64,000 bases of DNA, from NCBI RefSeq assembly GCF_003850245.1, contig NZ_CP031015.1, positions 1,240,001 through 1,304,000 on the forward strand, in the 5' to 3' direction. Of this stretch, positions 16,718 through 25,403 are shown in pieces. Origin of the DNA: Microbacterium sp. ABRD28. GTDB lineage: Bacteria > Actinomycetota > Actinomycetes > Actinomycetales > Microbacteriaceae. The notes beneath the pieces were generated by a model, which ran no database searches, had not been told where the DNA came from, and saw only the letters and a program-made list of their open reading frames with translations. Made by a program: the position numbers and the translations under genes. Position 1 is the first letter of the stretch. Each line of letters opens with the position of its first letter.

Positions 16718-17758
16718 TCAGGCGAAGCGGACCCAGTTCGCGCCGCGACCGGTCTCCACCTGCTGGAGGAGGTCGAGCGCGTCGCCGTCGACCGCGTACA
16801 GCGACACGGTCGTCGAGCGCTCGCCCGCGGCGACGAGGAAGCGACCGTCGGCGCTCAGCGCGAAGCCGCGCGGCTGCGGCTCGGTCACGAAGAACCGGCT
16901 CGGTGCCGTGACCCCTCCGTCGGCGCCCACCGCAACAGCCGCGAGGGTGCTCTCGGTGCGCTCGGTCGCCCAGAGGAACGCTTCGTCGGCTCCAAAGTGC
17001 AGGTCGGCGCCCCAGATGAGGTGCCCCGCCATCGGGTCGGCGCCGAACGTGCTGTGCGTGAGGTTCTTCGTCGTGTCGAACGCCGTCGCCGCACCGATGA
17101 GACGCAGTGTGCCGTCGACCGTGTCGCGGGCGTAGTGCAGAACCTCGCCCGAGAACTCCGTCAACACGTACACCGCATCCTGCGCGGCGTTCACGACGAG
17201 GTGACGGGGGCCGCTGCCGGCGGGCGACGCCACGGTCTCGGGGTCGAGCGGGACGAGCGCCAGGTCGTCGTCGAGCGCGTACTGCGCGACGAGGTCGTCG
17301 CCGAGTGAGACGAAGTACGCGAAGCGCCCGTCGGCGCTCGGCAGCACCGCGTGCAGGTTCGCGAACTCGACCCGGCTCACCGGCTCGCCGACGACCCCGT
17401 CGTCGATCCGGCACGAGATGCCGTACCCCCCGCTGTACGCGGCGCCGAGGAGACCCGATCCGTCGCGCGTGAGCGCGAGATAGTTCATGCCGCCGTCGGG
17501 GAGGTGGAGCCGCGAGCGCGGCTCCAGTCGACCGCTCTCCCTGTCGAGCGCGAGGGTGACGATGCCGGCGGGCTCGCCCTCCTTCGACCCCTTCACCCCC
17601 GCGTAGACGAGGTCGTGTGCGGCGTCGACGGCGAAGGTCGAGCACGCGGGGAGCCCCTCCGTGACGGCGAGACGCGTCATCCGCTCTCCGTCGAGACGGA
17701 AGACGCTGATCGAGCCGTCTCCGGCGTTGGCAACGAGCACGAGCGCAGAGTCGGTCAT
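16718..17758 (-). CDS. pgl: Lactonase family protein (6-phosphogluconolactonase-type beta-propeller)
   Basis: A 346-residue seven-bladed beta-propeller of the YbhE type, built of repeated blades such as RLDGERMTRLAVTEG, LHLPDGGMNYLALTRDGSGLL, SPAGSGPRHLVVNAAQDAVYVLTEFS and TEPQPRGFALSADGRFLVAAGERSTTV. The GPRH and PRGFA segments are characteristic. Members hydrolyse 6-phosphogluconolactone or other cyclic lactones in the cytosol; whether this is the housekeeping enzyme is uncertain. A TACGAT -10 box 6 nt before the ATG predicts leaderless transcription. The downstream spacer holds a 21-nt tandem repeat. Confidence 0.85.
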   Translation of the reverse strand: MTDSALVLVANAGDGSISVFRLDGERMTRLAVTEGLPACSTFAVDAAHDLVYAGVKGSKEGEPAGIVTLALDRESGRLEPRSRLHLPDGGMNYLALTRDGSGLLGAAYSGGYGISCRIDDGVVGEPVSRVEFANLHAVLPSADGRFAYFVSLGDDLVAQYALDDDLALVPLDPETVASPAGSGPRHLVVNAAQDAVYVLTEFSGEVLHYARDTVDGTLRLIGAATAFDTTKNLTHSTFGADPMAGHLIWGADLHFGADEAFLWATERTESTLAAVAVGADGGVTAPSRFFVTEPQPRGFALSADGRFLVAAGERSTTVSLYAVDGDALDLLQQVETGRGANWVRFA

Positions 17759-17764
17759 GCCTCG

Positions 17765-17770
17765 ATCGTA
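17765..17770 (-). promoter_or_regulatory. -10 box TACGAT of the lactonase gene
   Basis: On the minus strand TACGAT lies 6 nt upstream of the ATG at 17758, with no ribosome-binding site between them: a leaderless start. Confidence 0.5.
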
Positions 17771-17843
17771 GGTCGATTCACGGCCGGCGCCGAGTGGCGG
17801 TCGCCGACGACCCCGTATCGTGGATTGATCCCCGCCACTGACC

Positions 17844-17926
17844 CACGGGAGCAATCCGTGCGCCACCACCGAACCTCCACCGACCAGGAGGGTCGATCTT
17901 CGTACCCCCTCCATTCGCGAGGGGGT
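17844..17926 (+). promoter_or_regulatory. Structured 5' leader with hairpin over the ribosome-binding site
   Basis: The leader of the first CNNM gene contains CACGG/CCGTG (17844-17860), a CCTCC/GGAGG pair and a perfect 8-bp hairpin ACCCCCTC (17904-17911) / GAGGGGGT (17919-17926) with a 7-nt loop. The last arm is the ribosome-binding site itself, 8 nt before the ATG. Such layout is typical of translational control. No known riboswitch class was recognised. Confidence 0.45.
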
Positions 17927-17934
17927 GAATCCGG

Positions 17935-19335
17935 ATGCTGGCGGCGACACTGACCCTGCTGCTGGGCATCATCGTCACACTGGCGATCATCGTCGCCTGC
18001 GGCTTCTTCGTCGCCCAGGAGTTCGCCTACATGTCCGTCGATCGTTCGCGGATGGCGGCCAAGGCCGAGAAGGGCGACGTGCAGGCGGGGCGGGTGCTCT
18101 CGATCACCAAGCGCACCTCCTTCATGCTCTCGGGTGCGCAGCTGGGCATCACGGTCACCGGCCTGCTCATCGGGTACGTCGCCGAGCCGCTCATCGGACA
18201 GTCGATCGGCACGCTGCTCGGCGGCGTCGGACTCGACCCGACGGTCTCGGTGATCATCGGCACCACGGGGGCTCTGCTCCTGGCGACGATCGTGACGATG
18301 ATCTTCGGCGAGCTGTATCCGAAGAACCTCGCGATCGCGAACCCCGATCCGCTCGCGCGTGCCCTCGCCGTCCCCACGCGCATCTACCTGACGCTGTTCG
18401 GCTGGCTGATCGCGGTCTTCGATCTCGCCGCGAACGCCCTGCTGCGGCTTCTGCGCATCGAACCGCTCGAAGACGTCGACGAGAGCGCGACCGCCCGCGA
18501 CCTGGAAGCGATCATCGAGGACTCCCGCGCGAGCGGCGACCTGCCCGACGACCTCTCGAACATCATCGACCGCATCCTGGACTTCCCGCAGCGCGATGTC
18601 GAGCACGCGATGGTGCCGCGTTCCCACATCGATTCGATCGCCCCCGACACCACGATCGCCGAGGTGCTCTCGCTGATGTCGACCGGTCACACCCGCTACC
18701 CGGTCATCGGCGACGAGGACACCCCGGTCGGCATCGTCAATCTCATCGACCTGCTCCGCGGGCACTACGACCCCTCCGCGCCGGTGTCCACCGTGATGCG
18801 CGAGGCGGTCGTCCTGCCGACATCCATGCGGTTGCCGATCGCGCTCGAGCGGATGCGCCGCACTCGCAACGAGATGGCCTGCGTCGTCGACGAGTACGGC
18901 AACTTCGACGGCATCCTCACCCTGGAGGATCTGACGGAAGAGGTCGTGGGGGAGATCTCCGACGAGCACGACCTGGAGGTCGACGAGGTGACCTCCGACG
19001 GCGACGCGTCGTGGACGGTGCCGGGCGACGTCCACCTCGACGAGCTGGAGCGGCTCATCGGGCACGATCTGGAGCGTGACGGTGCGGAGACGGTCGCGGG
19101 ACTGACGATCAGCGAGCACGGCGACCTCCCACCCCTGGGTGCCGTCGTGCGGGTCGACCTGCCCGAGCGGGCGGGCGAGGCCGTGCAGGGGCTGAACATC
19201 CAGCGCTGGCTCGAGATCGAGGTGCTCGAGATCGAGCGGCACGTGCCGTCGCGTCTGACCGTCCATCTCCACGAGCGGGATCTCGACGCCGAGCACGATG
19301 CGGATGACCGCGCGGAGGCGGAGGCGGACCGATGA
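17935..19335 (+). CDS. CNNM/CorC-type membrane protein (DUF21 - CBS - CorC_HlyC)
   Basis: A 466-residue protein. The N-terminal DUF21 transmembrane domain (about residues 1-145; first helix LTLLLGIIVTLAIIVACGFF, family motif AQEFAYMSVDRSRM) is followed by two CBS domains (about 210-340; VPRSHIDSIAPDTTIAEVLSLM, ACVVDEYGNFDGILTLEDLTEE) and a C-terminal CorC_HlyC domain (about 350-435). The family exports or regulates Mg2+ and Co2+; older names call it hemolysin. It forms a two-gene operon with a related protein (4-nt overlap) and has a structured leader that may regulate translation. Confidence 0.92.
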   Translation: MLAATLTLLLGIIVTLAIIVACGFFVAQEFAYMSVDRSRMAAKAEKGDVQAGRVLSITKRTSFMLSGAQLGITVTGLLIGYVAEPLIGQSIGTLLGGVGLDPTVSVIIGTTGALLLATIVTMIFGELYPKNLAIANPDPLARALAVPTRIYLTLFGWLIAVFDLAANALLRLLRIEPLEDVDESATARDLEAIIEDSRASGDLPDDLSNIIDRILDFPQRDVEHAMVPRSHIDSIAPDTTIAEVLSLMSTGHTRYPVIGDEDTPVGIVNLIDLLRGHYDPSAPVSTVMREAVVLPTSMRLPIALERMRRTRNEMACVVDEYGNFDGILTLEDLTEEVVGEISDEHDLEVDEVTSDGDASWTVPGDVHLDELERLIGHDLERDGAETVAGLTISEHGDLPPLGAVVRVDLPERAGEAVQGLNIQRWLEIEVLEIERHVPSRLTVHLHERDLDAEHDADDRAEAEADR

Positions 19336-20381
19336 ACGGATGGACCGTCGCTCTCATCACGACGCTGCTGATCATCGCCAGCGCGTTCTTCGTCATCGTC
19401 GAGTTCGCCCTGCTCGCCGCCCGCCGCCACCGGCTGGAGCAGGAGGCCGACCGCAGTGCGTCGGCGCGCGCCGCCCTGCGAGGAATGAACGAGCTGACGG
19501 TCATGCTCGCCTTCGCGCAGCTGGGGATCACCGCCTGCACGTTCCTCCTGGGCGCGATCACCAAGCCGGCGATCGACTACGCGCTCGCCCCCGTCTTGGA
19601 GGCGTGGGGCCTGCCCGCGGTGCTCTCGGGCGTGATCGCGTTCATGCTCGCCCTGATCCTGGTGACCTTCCTGCACCTCGTGGTCGGTGAGATGGCCCCC
19701 AAGTCGTGGGCGATCGCGCATCCTGAGGTTGCGGCCAAAGCCACCGGCATCCTGGCGCGCGCCCTCACCTGGCCGCTGCGACCGTTCCTCCTGTGGATCA
19801 ACCACATCGCCAACCGCCTCGTCAGGGCGTCCGGCGTCGAGCCCGTCGAGAAGGCGGCGGTGGGCGGCCAGGACGCGGACACCATCCGCGAACTCGTCGC
19901 GCACTCGCGCGAGGCGGGCACGCTCGAGCGGCAGTACTCCGAGCCGATCGCGCAGGCGATCGCCATGAGCACGCGCACGGTGGGGGAGATCGTCCGGGTC
20001 GACCGGACGCCGACATCCGTCCCCGCCGACGCCGCGGTCGCCGACCTGCAGCGCGTGGCCGCGGAGTCGGGGCACCTTCGCATCCTCGTGGGGTCGACCA
20101 CCGACTGCGCGGTTGCGCATGTGCGCGACACGCTGAAGCTCACTCCGACGACGCCGGTGGCCGCGATCGCGCGGAAGCCGCTCGTGGTCGAGCCGGCCGC
20201 GTCGGCGTACGACACGCTGCTGCGGATGCGCCGTGGGCGCGTGCAACTGGCGATCGTCGTGGACGGTCAGCGCCTGCTCGGCGTGGTCACGATCGACGAC
20301 CTTCTCGGGCAACTGCTTCCCGGACCGGATGCCGCCGCGCAGCCGATCGCGGGAGGGGCGGGTGTCGGGGGCCCGACCTAG
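19332..20381 (+). CDS. CNNM/CorC-type membrane protein (DUF21 - CBS), second copy
   Basis: A 349-residue paralogue-like partner with DUF21 helices (VALITTLLIIASAFFVIVEFALLAARRHRLEQ, VIAFMLALILVTFLHLVVGEMAPKSWA) and a degenerate CBS pair ending LAIVVDGQRLLGVVTIDDLLGQLLPG. The CorC_HlyC domain of the first protein is absent. It overlaps the upstream gene by ATGA. Side-by-side pairs of long and short CNNM proteins are common in actinobacteria and may form heteromers (inference). The end of this gene contains the -10 box of the following helicase gene. Confidence 0.9.
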   Translation: MNGWTVALITTLLIIASAFFVIVEFALLAARRHRLEQEADRSASARAALRGMNELTVMLAFAQLGITACTFLLGAITKPAIDYALAPVLEAWGLPAVLSGVIAFMLALILVTFLHLVVGEMAPKSWAIAHPEVAAKATGILARALTWPLRPFLLWINHIANRLVRASGVEPVEKAAVGGQDADTIRELVAHSREAGTLERQYSEPIAQAIAMSTRTVGEIVRVDRTPTSVPADAAVADLQRVAAESGHLRILVGSTTDCAVAHVRDTLKLTPTTPVAAIARKPLVVEPAASAYDTLLRMRRGRVQLAIVVDGQRLLGVVTIDDLLGQLLPGPDAAAQPIAGGAGVGGPT

Positions 20382-20384
20382 ACT
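20379..20384 (+). promoter_or_regulatory. -10 box TAGACT overlapping a stop codon
   Basis: TAGACT contains the TAG stop of the CNNM gene and lies 9 nt before the ATG of the helicase gene, which has no clear ribosome-binding site. It implies a separate, near-leaderless helicase transcript. Confidence 0.45.
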
Positions 20385-20393
20385 TGACGGGCA

Positions 20394-22862
20394 ATGACTG
20401 ACGTCTCTCCGGCCGCGCGCCCCGCGGCATCCGTCCCTCTCATCGTCGACGGCGATCCCGGGCCCCGACCGGGCTCGGGCGCTCGCGTCGACGAAGACCT
20501 GCTCGCCGGGCTCAACCCCGAGCAGCGCGAGGCGGTGACCTACCGCGGGCAGGCGCTCCTCATCGTCGCCGGCGCAGGATCGGGAAAGACCAGCGTGCTC
20601 ACGCGGCGCATCGCGTCGCTGCTGCGCAACAAAGAGGCGTGGCCGAGCCAGATCCTCGCGATCACGTTCACCAACAAGGCCGCAGGAGAGATGCGCGAGC
20701 GCGTGCACCAGCTCGTGGGCGACCGGTCGCAGGGCATGTGGATCTCGACGTTCCACTCGGCCTGCGTGCGCATCCTGCGGCGTGAAGCCGAGCAGTTCGG
20801 ATTCACCAAGTCGTTCACGATCTACGACTCCGGCGACTCGCGCGCGCTGGTCAAGCGACTGGTGAAAGAGCATGAAGCGGATGCCTACGGACTGACCCCG
20901 TCGGCGGTGCAGGGGAAGATCTCCAAGCTCAAGAACGAGCTCGCCGATGCGGAGTCGTACGCCCGGTCGGCGAACATGAACGACCCGGCCGAGCGCGTCT
21001 TCTGCGACGTATTCGCGGCGTACCAGCGAGAGCTGCAGCGCGCGAACGCATTCGACTTCGACGACCTCATCGCCCAGACGGTGTACCTGTTCCGGGCGTT
21101 CCCGCAGGTGGCGGATGTGTATCGCCGGCGGTTCCGGCACATCCTCGTCGACGAGTACCAGGACACCAACCACTCGCAGTACGCGCTGATCCACGAGCTG
21201 ACGCGGGCGCCGGGATCCGACGGTGGCCCGATCGCTTCGTCGGGCGGAATGATGATCTTCGACGCGCCGGCGACCGAAGAAGCCGCGTCGCTGACGGTCG
21301 TCGGCGACTCCGACCAGTCGATCTACGCGTTCCGCGGAGCGGACATCCGCAACATCAGCGAGTTCGAGCGCGATTTCCCGGGCGCGAAGGTGGTGCTCCT
21401 CGAGCAGAACTACCGGTCGACGCAGAACATCCTGTCGGCGGCGAACGCGGTGATCAGCCACAACTTCGACCGGAAAGACAAGCGGCTGTGGACCGACGTC
21501 GGCGCGGGGGAGAAGATCGTCGGGTTCACCGGCTATTCGCAGCACGACGAGGCCCAGTTCGTCGCCGACGAGATCGAGGTGCTGCACAAGGGCGGCGTGC
21601 CGTACGACCAGATGGCGGTCTTCTATCGCACCAACTCGCAGTCGCGTGCGCTGGAGGAGATCTTCATCCGTGCCGCCGTGCCGTACAAGATCATGGGCGG
21701 CACGAAGTTCTACGAGCGCGCCGAGATCAAGGACGCCCTGGCCTACCTCGTCGCCGTGGCCAACCCCGCCGATGAGATGGCGATGCGCCGCATCATCAAC
21801 CGGCCGCGCCGCGGCATCGGCGACGTGACGATCGAGACGATCAGTCGCTATGCCGCCGACGAGCAGATCACCTTCCGCGACGCGCTCGGCAATGCCTCGG
21901 CGCTGGGCGTCGGACCCAAGATCCAGGCGGCGATCGCGCACCTGGATGCGGTTCTCGCCGAAGCGTCCGATCTCATGCTTCCCGCATCGGGCGAGCTGCC
22001 CCCGCCGACCGCGGTGGCCGACGGACTGCAGCTGCTGCTGTCGAAGAGCGGCTACCTCGACGCGTTGCGCGCGAGCCGTGACCCGCAGGACGAAGCGCGC
22101 GTGGAGAACCTCGACGAGCTCGTCGCTGTCGCCCGCGAGTTCGCGCGCAACAATCCGGAAGGGACGATCGTCGACTTCCTCACCGAGGTGGCGCTCGTCT
22201 CCGACGCGGATGACCTGGAAGATGCCTCGGGATCGGTGTCGCTCATGACGATGCATACCGCGAAGGGCCTCGAGTACGACGCCGTGTTCCTCACCGGGGT
22301 GGAAGAAGACCTGATCCCGCACCGGATCTCGGCCGGCGAACCGGGCGGTCCCCAGGAGGAGCGGCGGCTGTTCTACGTCGGCGTCACCCGGGCGCGCAAG
22401 CGCCTGTACCTGACCCTGGCGATGACCCGTGCGCAGTTCGGCGAGGTGTCGGTGGCGATGCCGAGCCGGTTCCTGCAGGAGATCCCGTCGGATCTGCTCG
22501 ACTGGCGCCAGTCGCCGGGCGACGTGAACTCACGCGGCGGGACGCAGTCGCGGGCGCTCAATGCGCGGCGCGGCTCCGCGGGGTCGGGCTTCGGCGCGTC
22601 GGGGTCGGGCCGACGGTACGGCGACGACCTCGTGCCGAAGTCGACGTCGCTGGAGAAGTTCGCCAACCGCATCCCGGCGAAGGTGCGCGACAACGGCGAT
22701 ATGGAGCTCGCGCCGGGAGACCGCATCCGTCACGACGACTTCGGCGAGGGCCGCATCGACGCCATCACCGGTGAGGGCGCGAAGCGTGTCGCGCATGTGC
22801 GCTTCGAGAAGGTCGGCATGAAGAAGCTCCTGGTGAAGATCGCACCGATCGCGAAGCTGTAG
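20394..22862 (+). CDS. pcrA: UvrD/PcrA-type ATP-dependent 3'-5' DNA helicase
   Basis: An 822-residue SF1A helicase with all motifs: Q motif LNPEQREAV, motif I IVAGAGSGKTSVLTRRI, Ia AITFTNKAAGEMRERV, II LVDEYQDTN, III VVGDSDQSIYAFRGADI, IV VLLEQNYRST, V LMTMHTAKGLEYDAVFL and VI RRLFYVGVTRARKRLYL. The C-terminus after about residue 770 (GDRIRHDDFGEGRIDAITGEG...) is the Tudor-like domain of PcrA/UvrD that touches RNA polymerase. Role: nucleotide excision and mismatch-type repair, and removal of roadblocks and RecA. The length is slightly above typical PcrA, mostly from a 35-residue head and an insert near residue 280. Confidence 0.96.
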   Translation: MTDVSPAARPAASVPLIVDGDPGPRPGSGARVDEDLLAGLNPEQREAVTYRGQALLIVAGAGSGKTSVLTRRIASLLRNKEAWPSQILAITFTNKAAGEMRERVHQLVGDRSQGMWISTFHSACVRILRREAEQFGFTKSFTIYDSGDSRALVKRLVKEHEADAYGLTPSAVQGKISKLKNELADAESYARSANMNDPAERVFCDVFAAYQRELQRANAFDFDDLIAQTVYLFRAFPQVADVYRRRFRHILVDEYQDTNHSQYALIHELTRAPGSDGGPIASSGGMMIFDAPATEEAASLTVVGDSDQSIYAFRGADIRNISEFERDFPGAKVVLLEQNYRSTQNILSAANAVISHNFDRKDKRLWTDVGAGEKIVGFTGYSQHDEAQFVADEIEVLHKGGVPYDQMAVFYRTNSQSRALEEIFIRAAVPYKIMGGTKFYERAEIKDALAYLVAVANPADEMAMRRIINRPRRGIGDVTIETISRYAADEQITFRDALGNASALGVGPKIQAAIAHLDAVLAEASDLMLPASGELPPPTAVADGLQLLLSKSGYLDALRASRDPQDEARVENLDELVAVAREFARNNPEGTIVDFLTEVALVSDADDLEDASGSVSLMTMHTAKGLEYDAVFLTGVEEDLIPHRISAGEPGGPQEERRLFYVGVTRARKRLYLTLAMTRAQFGEVSVAMPSRFLQEIPSDLLDWRQSPGDVNSRGGTQSRALNARRGSAGSGFGASGSGRRYGDDLVPKSTSLEKFANRIPAKVRDNGDMELAPGDRIRHDDFGEGRIDAITGEGAKRVAHVRFEKVGMKKLLVKIAPIAKL

Positions 22863-22891
22863 CCGCGCGCAGGCCGCGCCCGTGCGTAGTT

Positions 22892-22952
22892 CGCGACCCG
22901 TCAGATTCTGCTGCTCGGTCTCGATGTGGGCCGCGTTTTCTGACGGGTCGCG
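22892..22952. repeat. Palindromic element A (14-bp perfect arms)
   Basis: Arms CGCGACCCGTCAGA (22892-22905) and TCTGACGGGTCGCG (22939-22952) are perfectly complementary around a 33-nt centre. A further half-arm CTGACGGGTCG follows at 22953-22963, facing the left arm of element B. Confidence 0.75.
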
Positions 22953-22974
22953 CTGACGGGTCGTGATGGCGAGT

Positions 22975-23037
22975 CCGCGACCCGTCAGAATCTGCTGCCC
23001 TTCGTAGCTGCGGGCGACGTTTTGTGACGGGTCGCGG
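22975..23037. repeat. Palindromic element B (13-bp perfect arms), related to A
   Basis: Arms CCGCGACCCGTCA (22975-22987) and TGACGGGTCGCGG (23025-23037). Shares with element A the arm core CGACCCGTCA, TCTGCTGC right after the left arm and GTTTT just before the right arm, while the middle differs. Two diverged copies of one element lie in tandem in the 222-nt gap between pcrA and the SseB-like gene. Confidence 0.75.
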
Positions 23038-23072
23038 AGGCCGAGCCGGGCGCGGCCCGCAGGGCCGCCGCG

Positions 23073-23078
23073 TAGGCT
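23073..23078 (+). promoter_or_regulatory. -10 box TAGGCT of the SseB-like gene
   Basis: Six nt before the ATG at 23085, no ribosome-binding site: leaderless start. Confidence 0.5.
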
Positions 23079-23084
23079 GGCACG

Positions 23085-24212
23085 ATGGCACTCTTCGGGC
23101 GACGTAAGAAGACCGACGACCACCGCGACGACGCGACTCCGCAGACGGGAACGCCCGACCCCGAGGCGCCCGAGACGGATGTCGAGGTCGCCGATGCCCC
23201 CGGGCTCGCCCCGCGAAAGGGTGAGGACTCCGCGGGGGGCGGTGACGCCGCATCCGCTGCTCCTGCGGCCGAGGAGCCGGTTCCGCACGTGAACATCTCG
23301 GTGTCGACCTATGGCGCGCCGCGCACGGCGCCGGCTGCGCGACCGGTCGCCGCCGACTCCTCCGCGAGCGCACCGGCCACCGCCGCCGGCACACCGGCCT
23401 CGGCCGCGCGCACCCCCGGCCCCGCCGAGGCGCCCGCGCCGTCGCAGACCGTTCCGGGCCTTCCCGACAACGGCCTGGTCATCCAGGCGCTGCGCGCGCT
23501 TCCCGACAAGCCCGAGTCGCTCGACCTCATCCACGTCGCCCGTCAGCTCCTGCAGGGCCAGCTGTTCCTGCGCATCAAGGGCGACGCCCGGCAGCTGCTG
23601 TCGGAGGGCGCCCAGCTTCCGCTCGCCGTCGCGACCGTCGGCGACAAGCAGTACGTGCTGGCCTTCAGTGGCGGGGCAGCCCTGCAGGCGAGCGTCGCGT
23701 CGGACGGCGATCAGCAGACATCCGCTGTCGCGCAGCCCGCGGCCACGGTGCTCCGTCACGTGGTCTCGGGAACCTACGCCGGCATCATCATCGACCCGTC
23801 GTCGGCGCCCGCGCGCGCGGTGATCCCGCGGGAACTCATCGAGCGGATGCTCGACCAGGCCGACCCCAACGCGCTAGTGAAGCACCTGCTCACGGGCCCG
23901 CGCACGCCCGCCACCGGCGCCGAGATCGTCGCGGCGATGCCCGGAGCACGGCTCTGGGTCGCGGTCAACGAAACGCCCGACGGAAAGGTCGGCGTCGCCG
24001 AAGCCCGCGCGAACGGCGAGCGGCTGCTGCAGGTGTTCACGCACCCGCTCGAGGTCGCGGCCATCGGCCGCGGCGACAGGGCCGCCCCGATCACGGCCGA
24101 CCGGCTGGGGGCCGCGCTCGCCGCCGATGCGGCGCTCGCCGGCATCCTCGTCGACGCCGCCGGTCCGTGGATCCGGCTCGGACGCGAAGACCTCGGCCCG
24201 ATCCTCCCCTGA
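23085..24212 (+). CDS. SseB-like protein with long disordered N-terminus
   Basis: A 375-residue protein. Residues 1-120 are low-complexity Ala/Pro/Asp-rich (charged start MALFGRRKKTDDHRDD). The rest contains the SseB N-terminal fold, beginning VIQALRALPDKPESLDLIHVARQLLQGQLFLRIKGDARQLL and running to YAGIIIDPSSAPARAVIPRELIERML. SseB-fold proteins are found in type III/ESX secretion contexts and as stand-alone actinobacterial proteins of unknown role. No secretion genes are nearby. Predicted leaderless, transcribed alone between pcrA and the repair polymerase. Confidence 0.75.
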   Translation: MALFGRRKKTDDHRDDATPQTGTPDPEAPETDVEVADAPGLAPRKGEDSAGGGDAASAAPAAEEPVPHVNISVSTYGAPRTAPAARPVAADSSASAPATAAGTPASAARTPGPAEAPAPSQTVPGLPDNGLVIQALRALPDKPESLDLIHVARQLLQGQLFLRIKGDARQLLSEGAQLPLAVATVGDKQYVLAFSGGAALQASVASDGDQQTSAVAQPAATVLRHVVSGTYAGIIIDPSSAPARAVIPRELIERMLDQADPNALVKHLLTGPRTPATGAEIVAAMPGARLWVAVNETPDGKVGVAEARANGERLLQVFTHPLEVAAIGRGDRAAPITADRLGAALAADAALAGILVDAAGPWIRLGREDLGPILP

Positions 24213-24249
24213 GGCGAGTCCTCTCCTGACGGGTGCCGTCGCGACGCGG

Positions 24250-24255
24250 TAGCGT
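24250..24255 (+). promoter_or_regulatory. -10 box TAGCGT of the repair polymerase gene
   Basis: Seven nt before the ATG at 24263, no ribosome-binding site: leaderless start. It supports 24263 over the in-frame start at 24233. Confidence 0.5.
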
Positions 24256-24262
24256 CGCCTGC

Positions 24263-25297
24263 ATGGCGAGCCCGTTCACGATGCTGACCGTTCCCGGGCC
24301 CGCGGGCGACCGCGAGGTGCGCCTGTCGAACCCCGACCGGGTGCTGTGGCCGGCGCTCGGGATCACCAAGCGCGAGCTCGCCGAGTACCTCATGGCGGTG
24401 TCGGGTCCGTTCCTCGCCGCGAACGGCAACCGGCCGGTGTCGCTCGAACGGTTCCCCGAATCGGTGGAGGGGGAGCGGTTCTACTCCAAGAACCCGCCGA
24501 AGGGCACGCCCGACTACGTCGAAGCGGTGACCGTGCGGTACAACAGCGGGCGGCGGCATCCGCAGATCGTGCTGACCGAACCTGCGGCCGTCGTGTGGGC
24601 GGCCCAGATGAACACGATCGTGTTCCACCCCTGGGCGTCGCTGACGAGCAATACCGACAACCCTGTCGAGCTGCGGATCGACCTCGATCCGCAGCCGGGC
24701 ACCGACTTCGCCGATGCCGCCGCGGTCGCGCCCGCCCTGCGTGACGTGCTCGCCGAGGCGGGGCTGACGGCGTTCCTGAAGACGAGCGGCAATCGCGGCA
24801 TCCATGTGTTCTGCCCCATCGAGCCCGAGTGGGAGTTCCTCGACGTGCGGCACGCCGTCATCGCCGCCGGACGGGAGCTCGAGCGCCGGATGCCCGACCG
24901 CGTGACGACGAACTGGTGGAAGGAAGAGCGCGGCGAGCGCATCTTCATCGACTTCAACCAGGCCAACCGCGACCGCACGATGGCGGGGGCCTACAGCCCG
25001 CGGGCGCTCGCGGGCGCGACCGTCTCGACGCCGATCACGTGGGATGAACTCGCGCGTGTCGACCCCGCGGCCTTCACGGTGCGTTCGGTGCCGGCGCGGC
25101 TGGCCTCGGTCGGAGACCCGTGGCAGGGGATGCTCGAGACGCCGGGGCGCATCGACGTGCTGCTGGAGTGGTGGCAGCGCGACCTCGACGACGGGCTCGG
25201 CGAGCTGCCGTTCCCGCCCGACTTCCCGAAGATGCCGGGCGAGCCGCCCCGCGTTCAGCCCAGCCGCAAGAATCCGGAGAACTGGCCGAAGGAGTAG
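24263..25297 (+). CDS. LigD-type primase-polymerase (non-homologous end joining/repair)
   Basis: A 344-residue stand-alone polymerase domain of the LigD/PolD group (archaeo-eukaryotic primase superfamily). The catalytic pair is Asp140 and Asp142 in RIDLDPQPG. Other family motifs are FLKTSGNRGIHVFCPI and the third metal ligand region RIFIDFNQANRDRTMAGAYSPR. The N-terminus NPDRVLWPALGITKRELAEYL is typical. Such enzymes fill gaps at breaks, preferring ribonucleotides. In many actinobacteria the gene neighbours a LigC-type ligase; here the ligase comes 8.6 kb later, beyond a regulatory/lipoprotein block. No ku gene in the window. Confidence 0.93.
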   Translation: MASPFTMLTVPGPAGDREVRLSNPDRVLWPALGITKRELAEYLMAVSGPFLAANGNRPVSLERFPESVEGERFYSKNPPKGTPDYVEAVTVRYNSGRRHPQIVLTEPAAVVWAAQMNTIVFHPWASLTSNTDNPVELRIDLDPQPGTDFADAAAVAPALRDVLAEAGLTAFLKTSGNRGIHVFCPIEPEWEFLDVRHAVIAAGRELERRMPDRVTTNWWKEERGERIFIDFNQANRDRTMAGAYSPRALAGATVSTPITWDELARVDPAAFTVRSVPARLASVGDPWQGMLETPGRIDVLLEWWQRDLDDGLGELPFPPDFPKMPGEPPRVQPSRKNPENWPKE

Positions 25298-25363
25298 CGC
25301 GGTTCGTTCCCCGGCGAAGGGACGGATGCCGCGGCGCGCCTCGTGTCGAGCTTTTCCCGTTCG

Positions 25364-25403
25364 CCTGTCGCAAACGGCCCGCGTGGCCGCTCTTTGTGAC
25401 AGG
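25364..25403. repeat. Hairpin-forming inverted repeat
   Basis: CCTGTCGCAAA (25364-25374) faces TTTGTGACAGG (25393-25403) with one mismatch. CGGCC/GGCCG extends the stem inward past a 3-nt bulge to a 5-nt loop. Lies 66 nt after the polymerase gene; probable terminator or intergenic palindrome. Confidence 0.55.

Noticed and set aside
18765..22322. A 1185-codon minus-strand frame opposite CNNM and helicase genes
   Set aside because: Antisense to clear genes with full motif sets; composition His/Arg/Asp-rich, no domain; long antisense frames are expected at this GC content.
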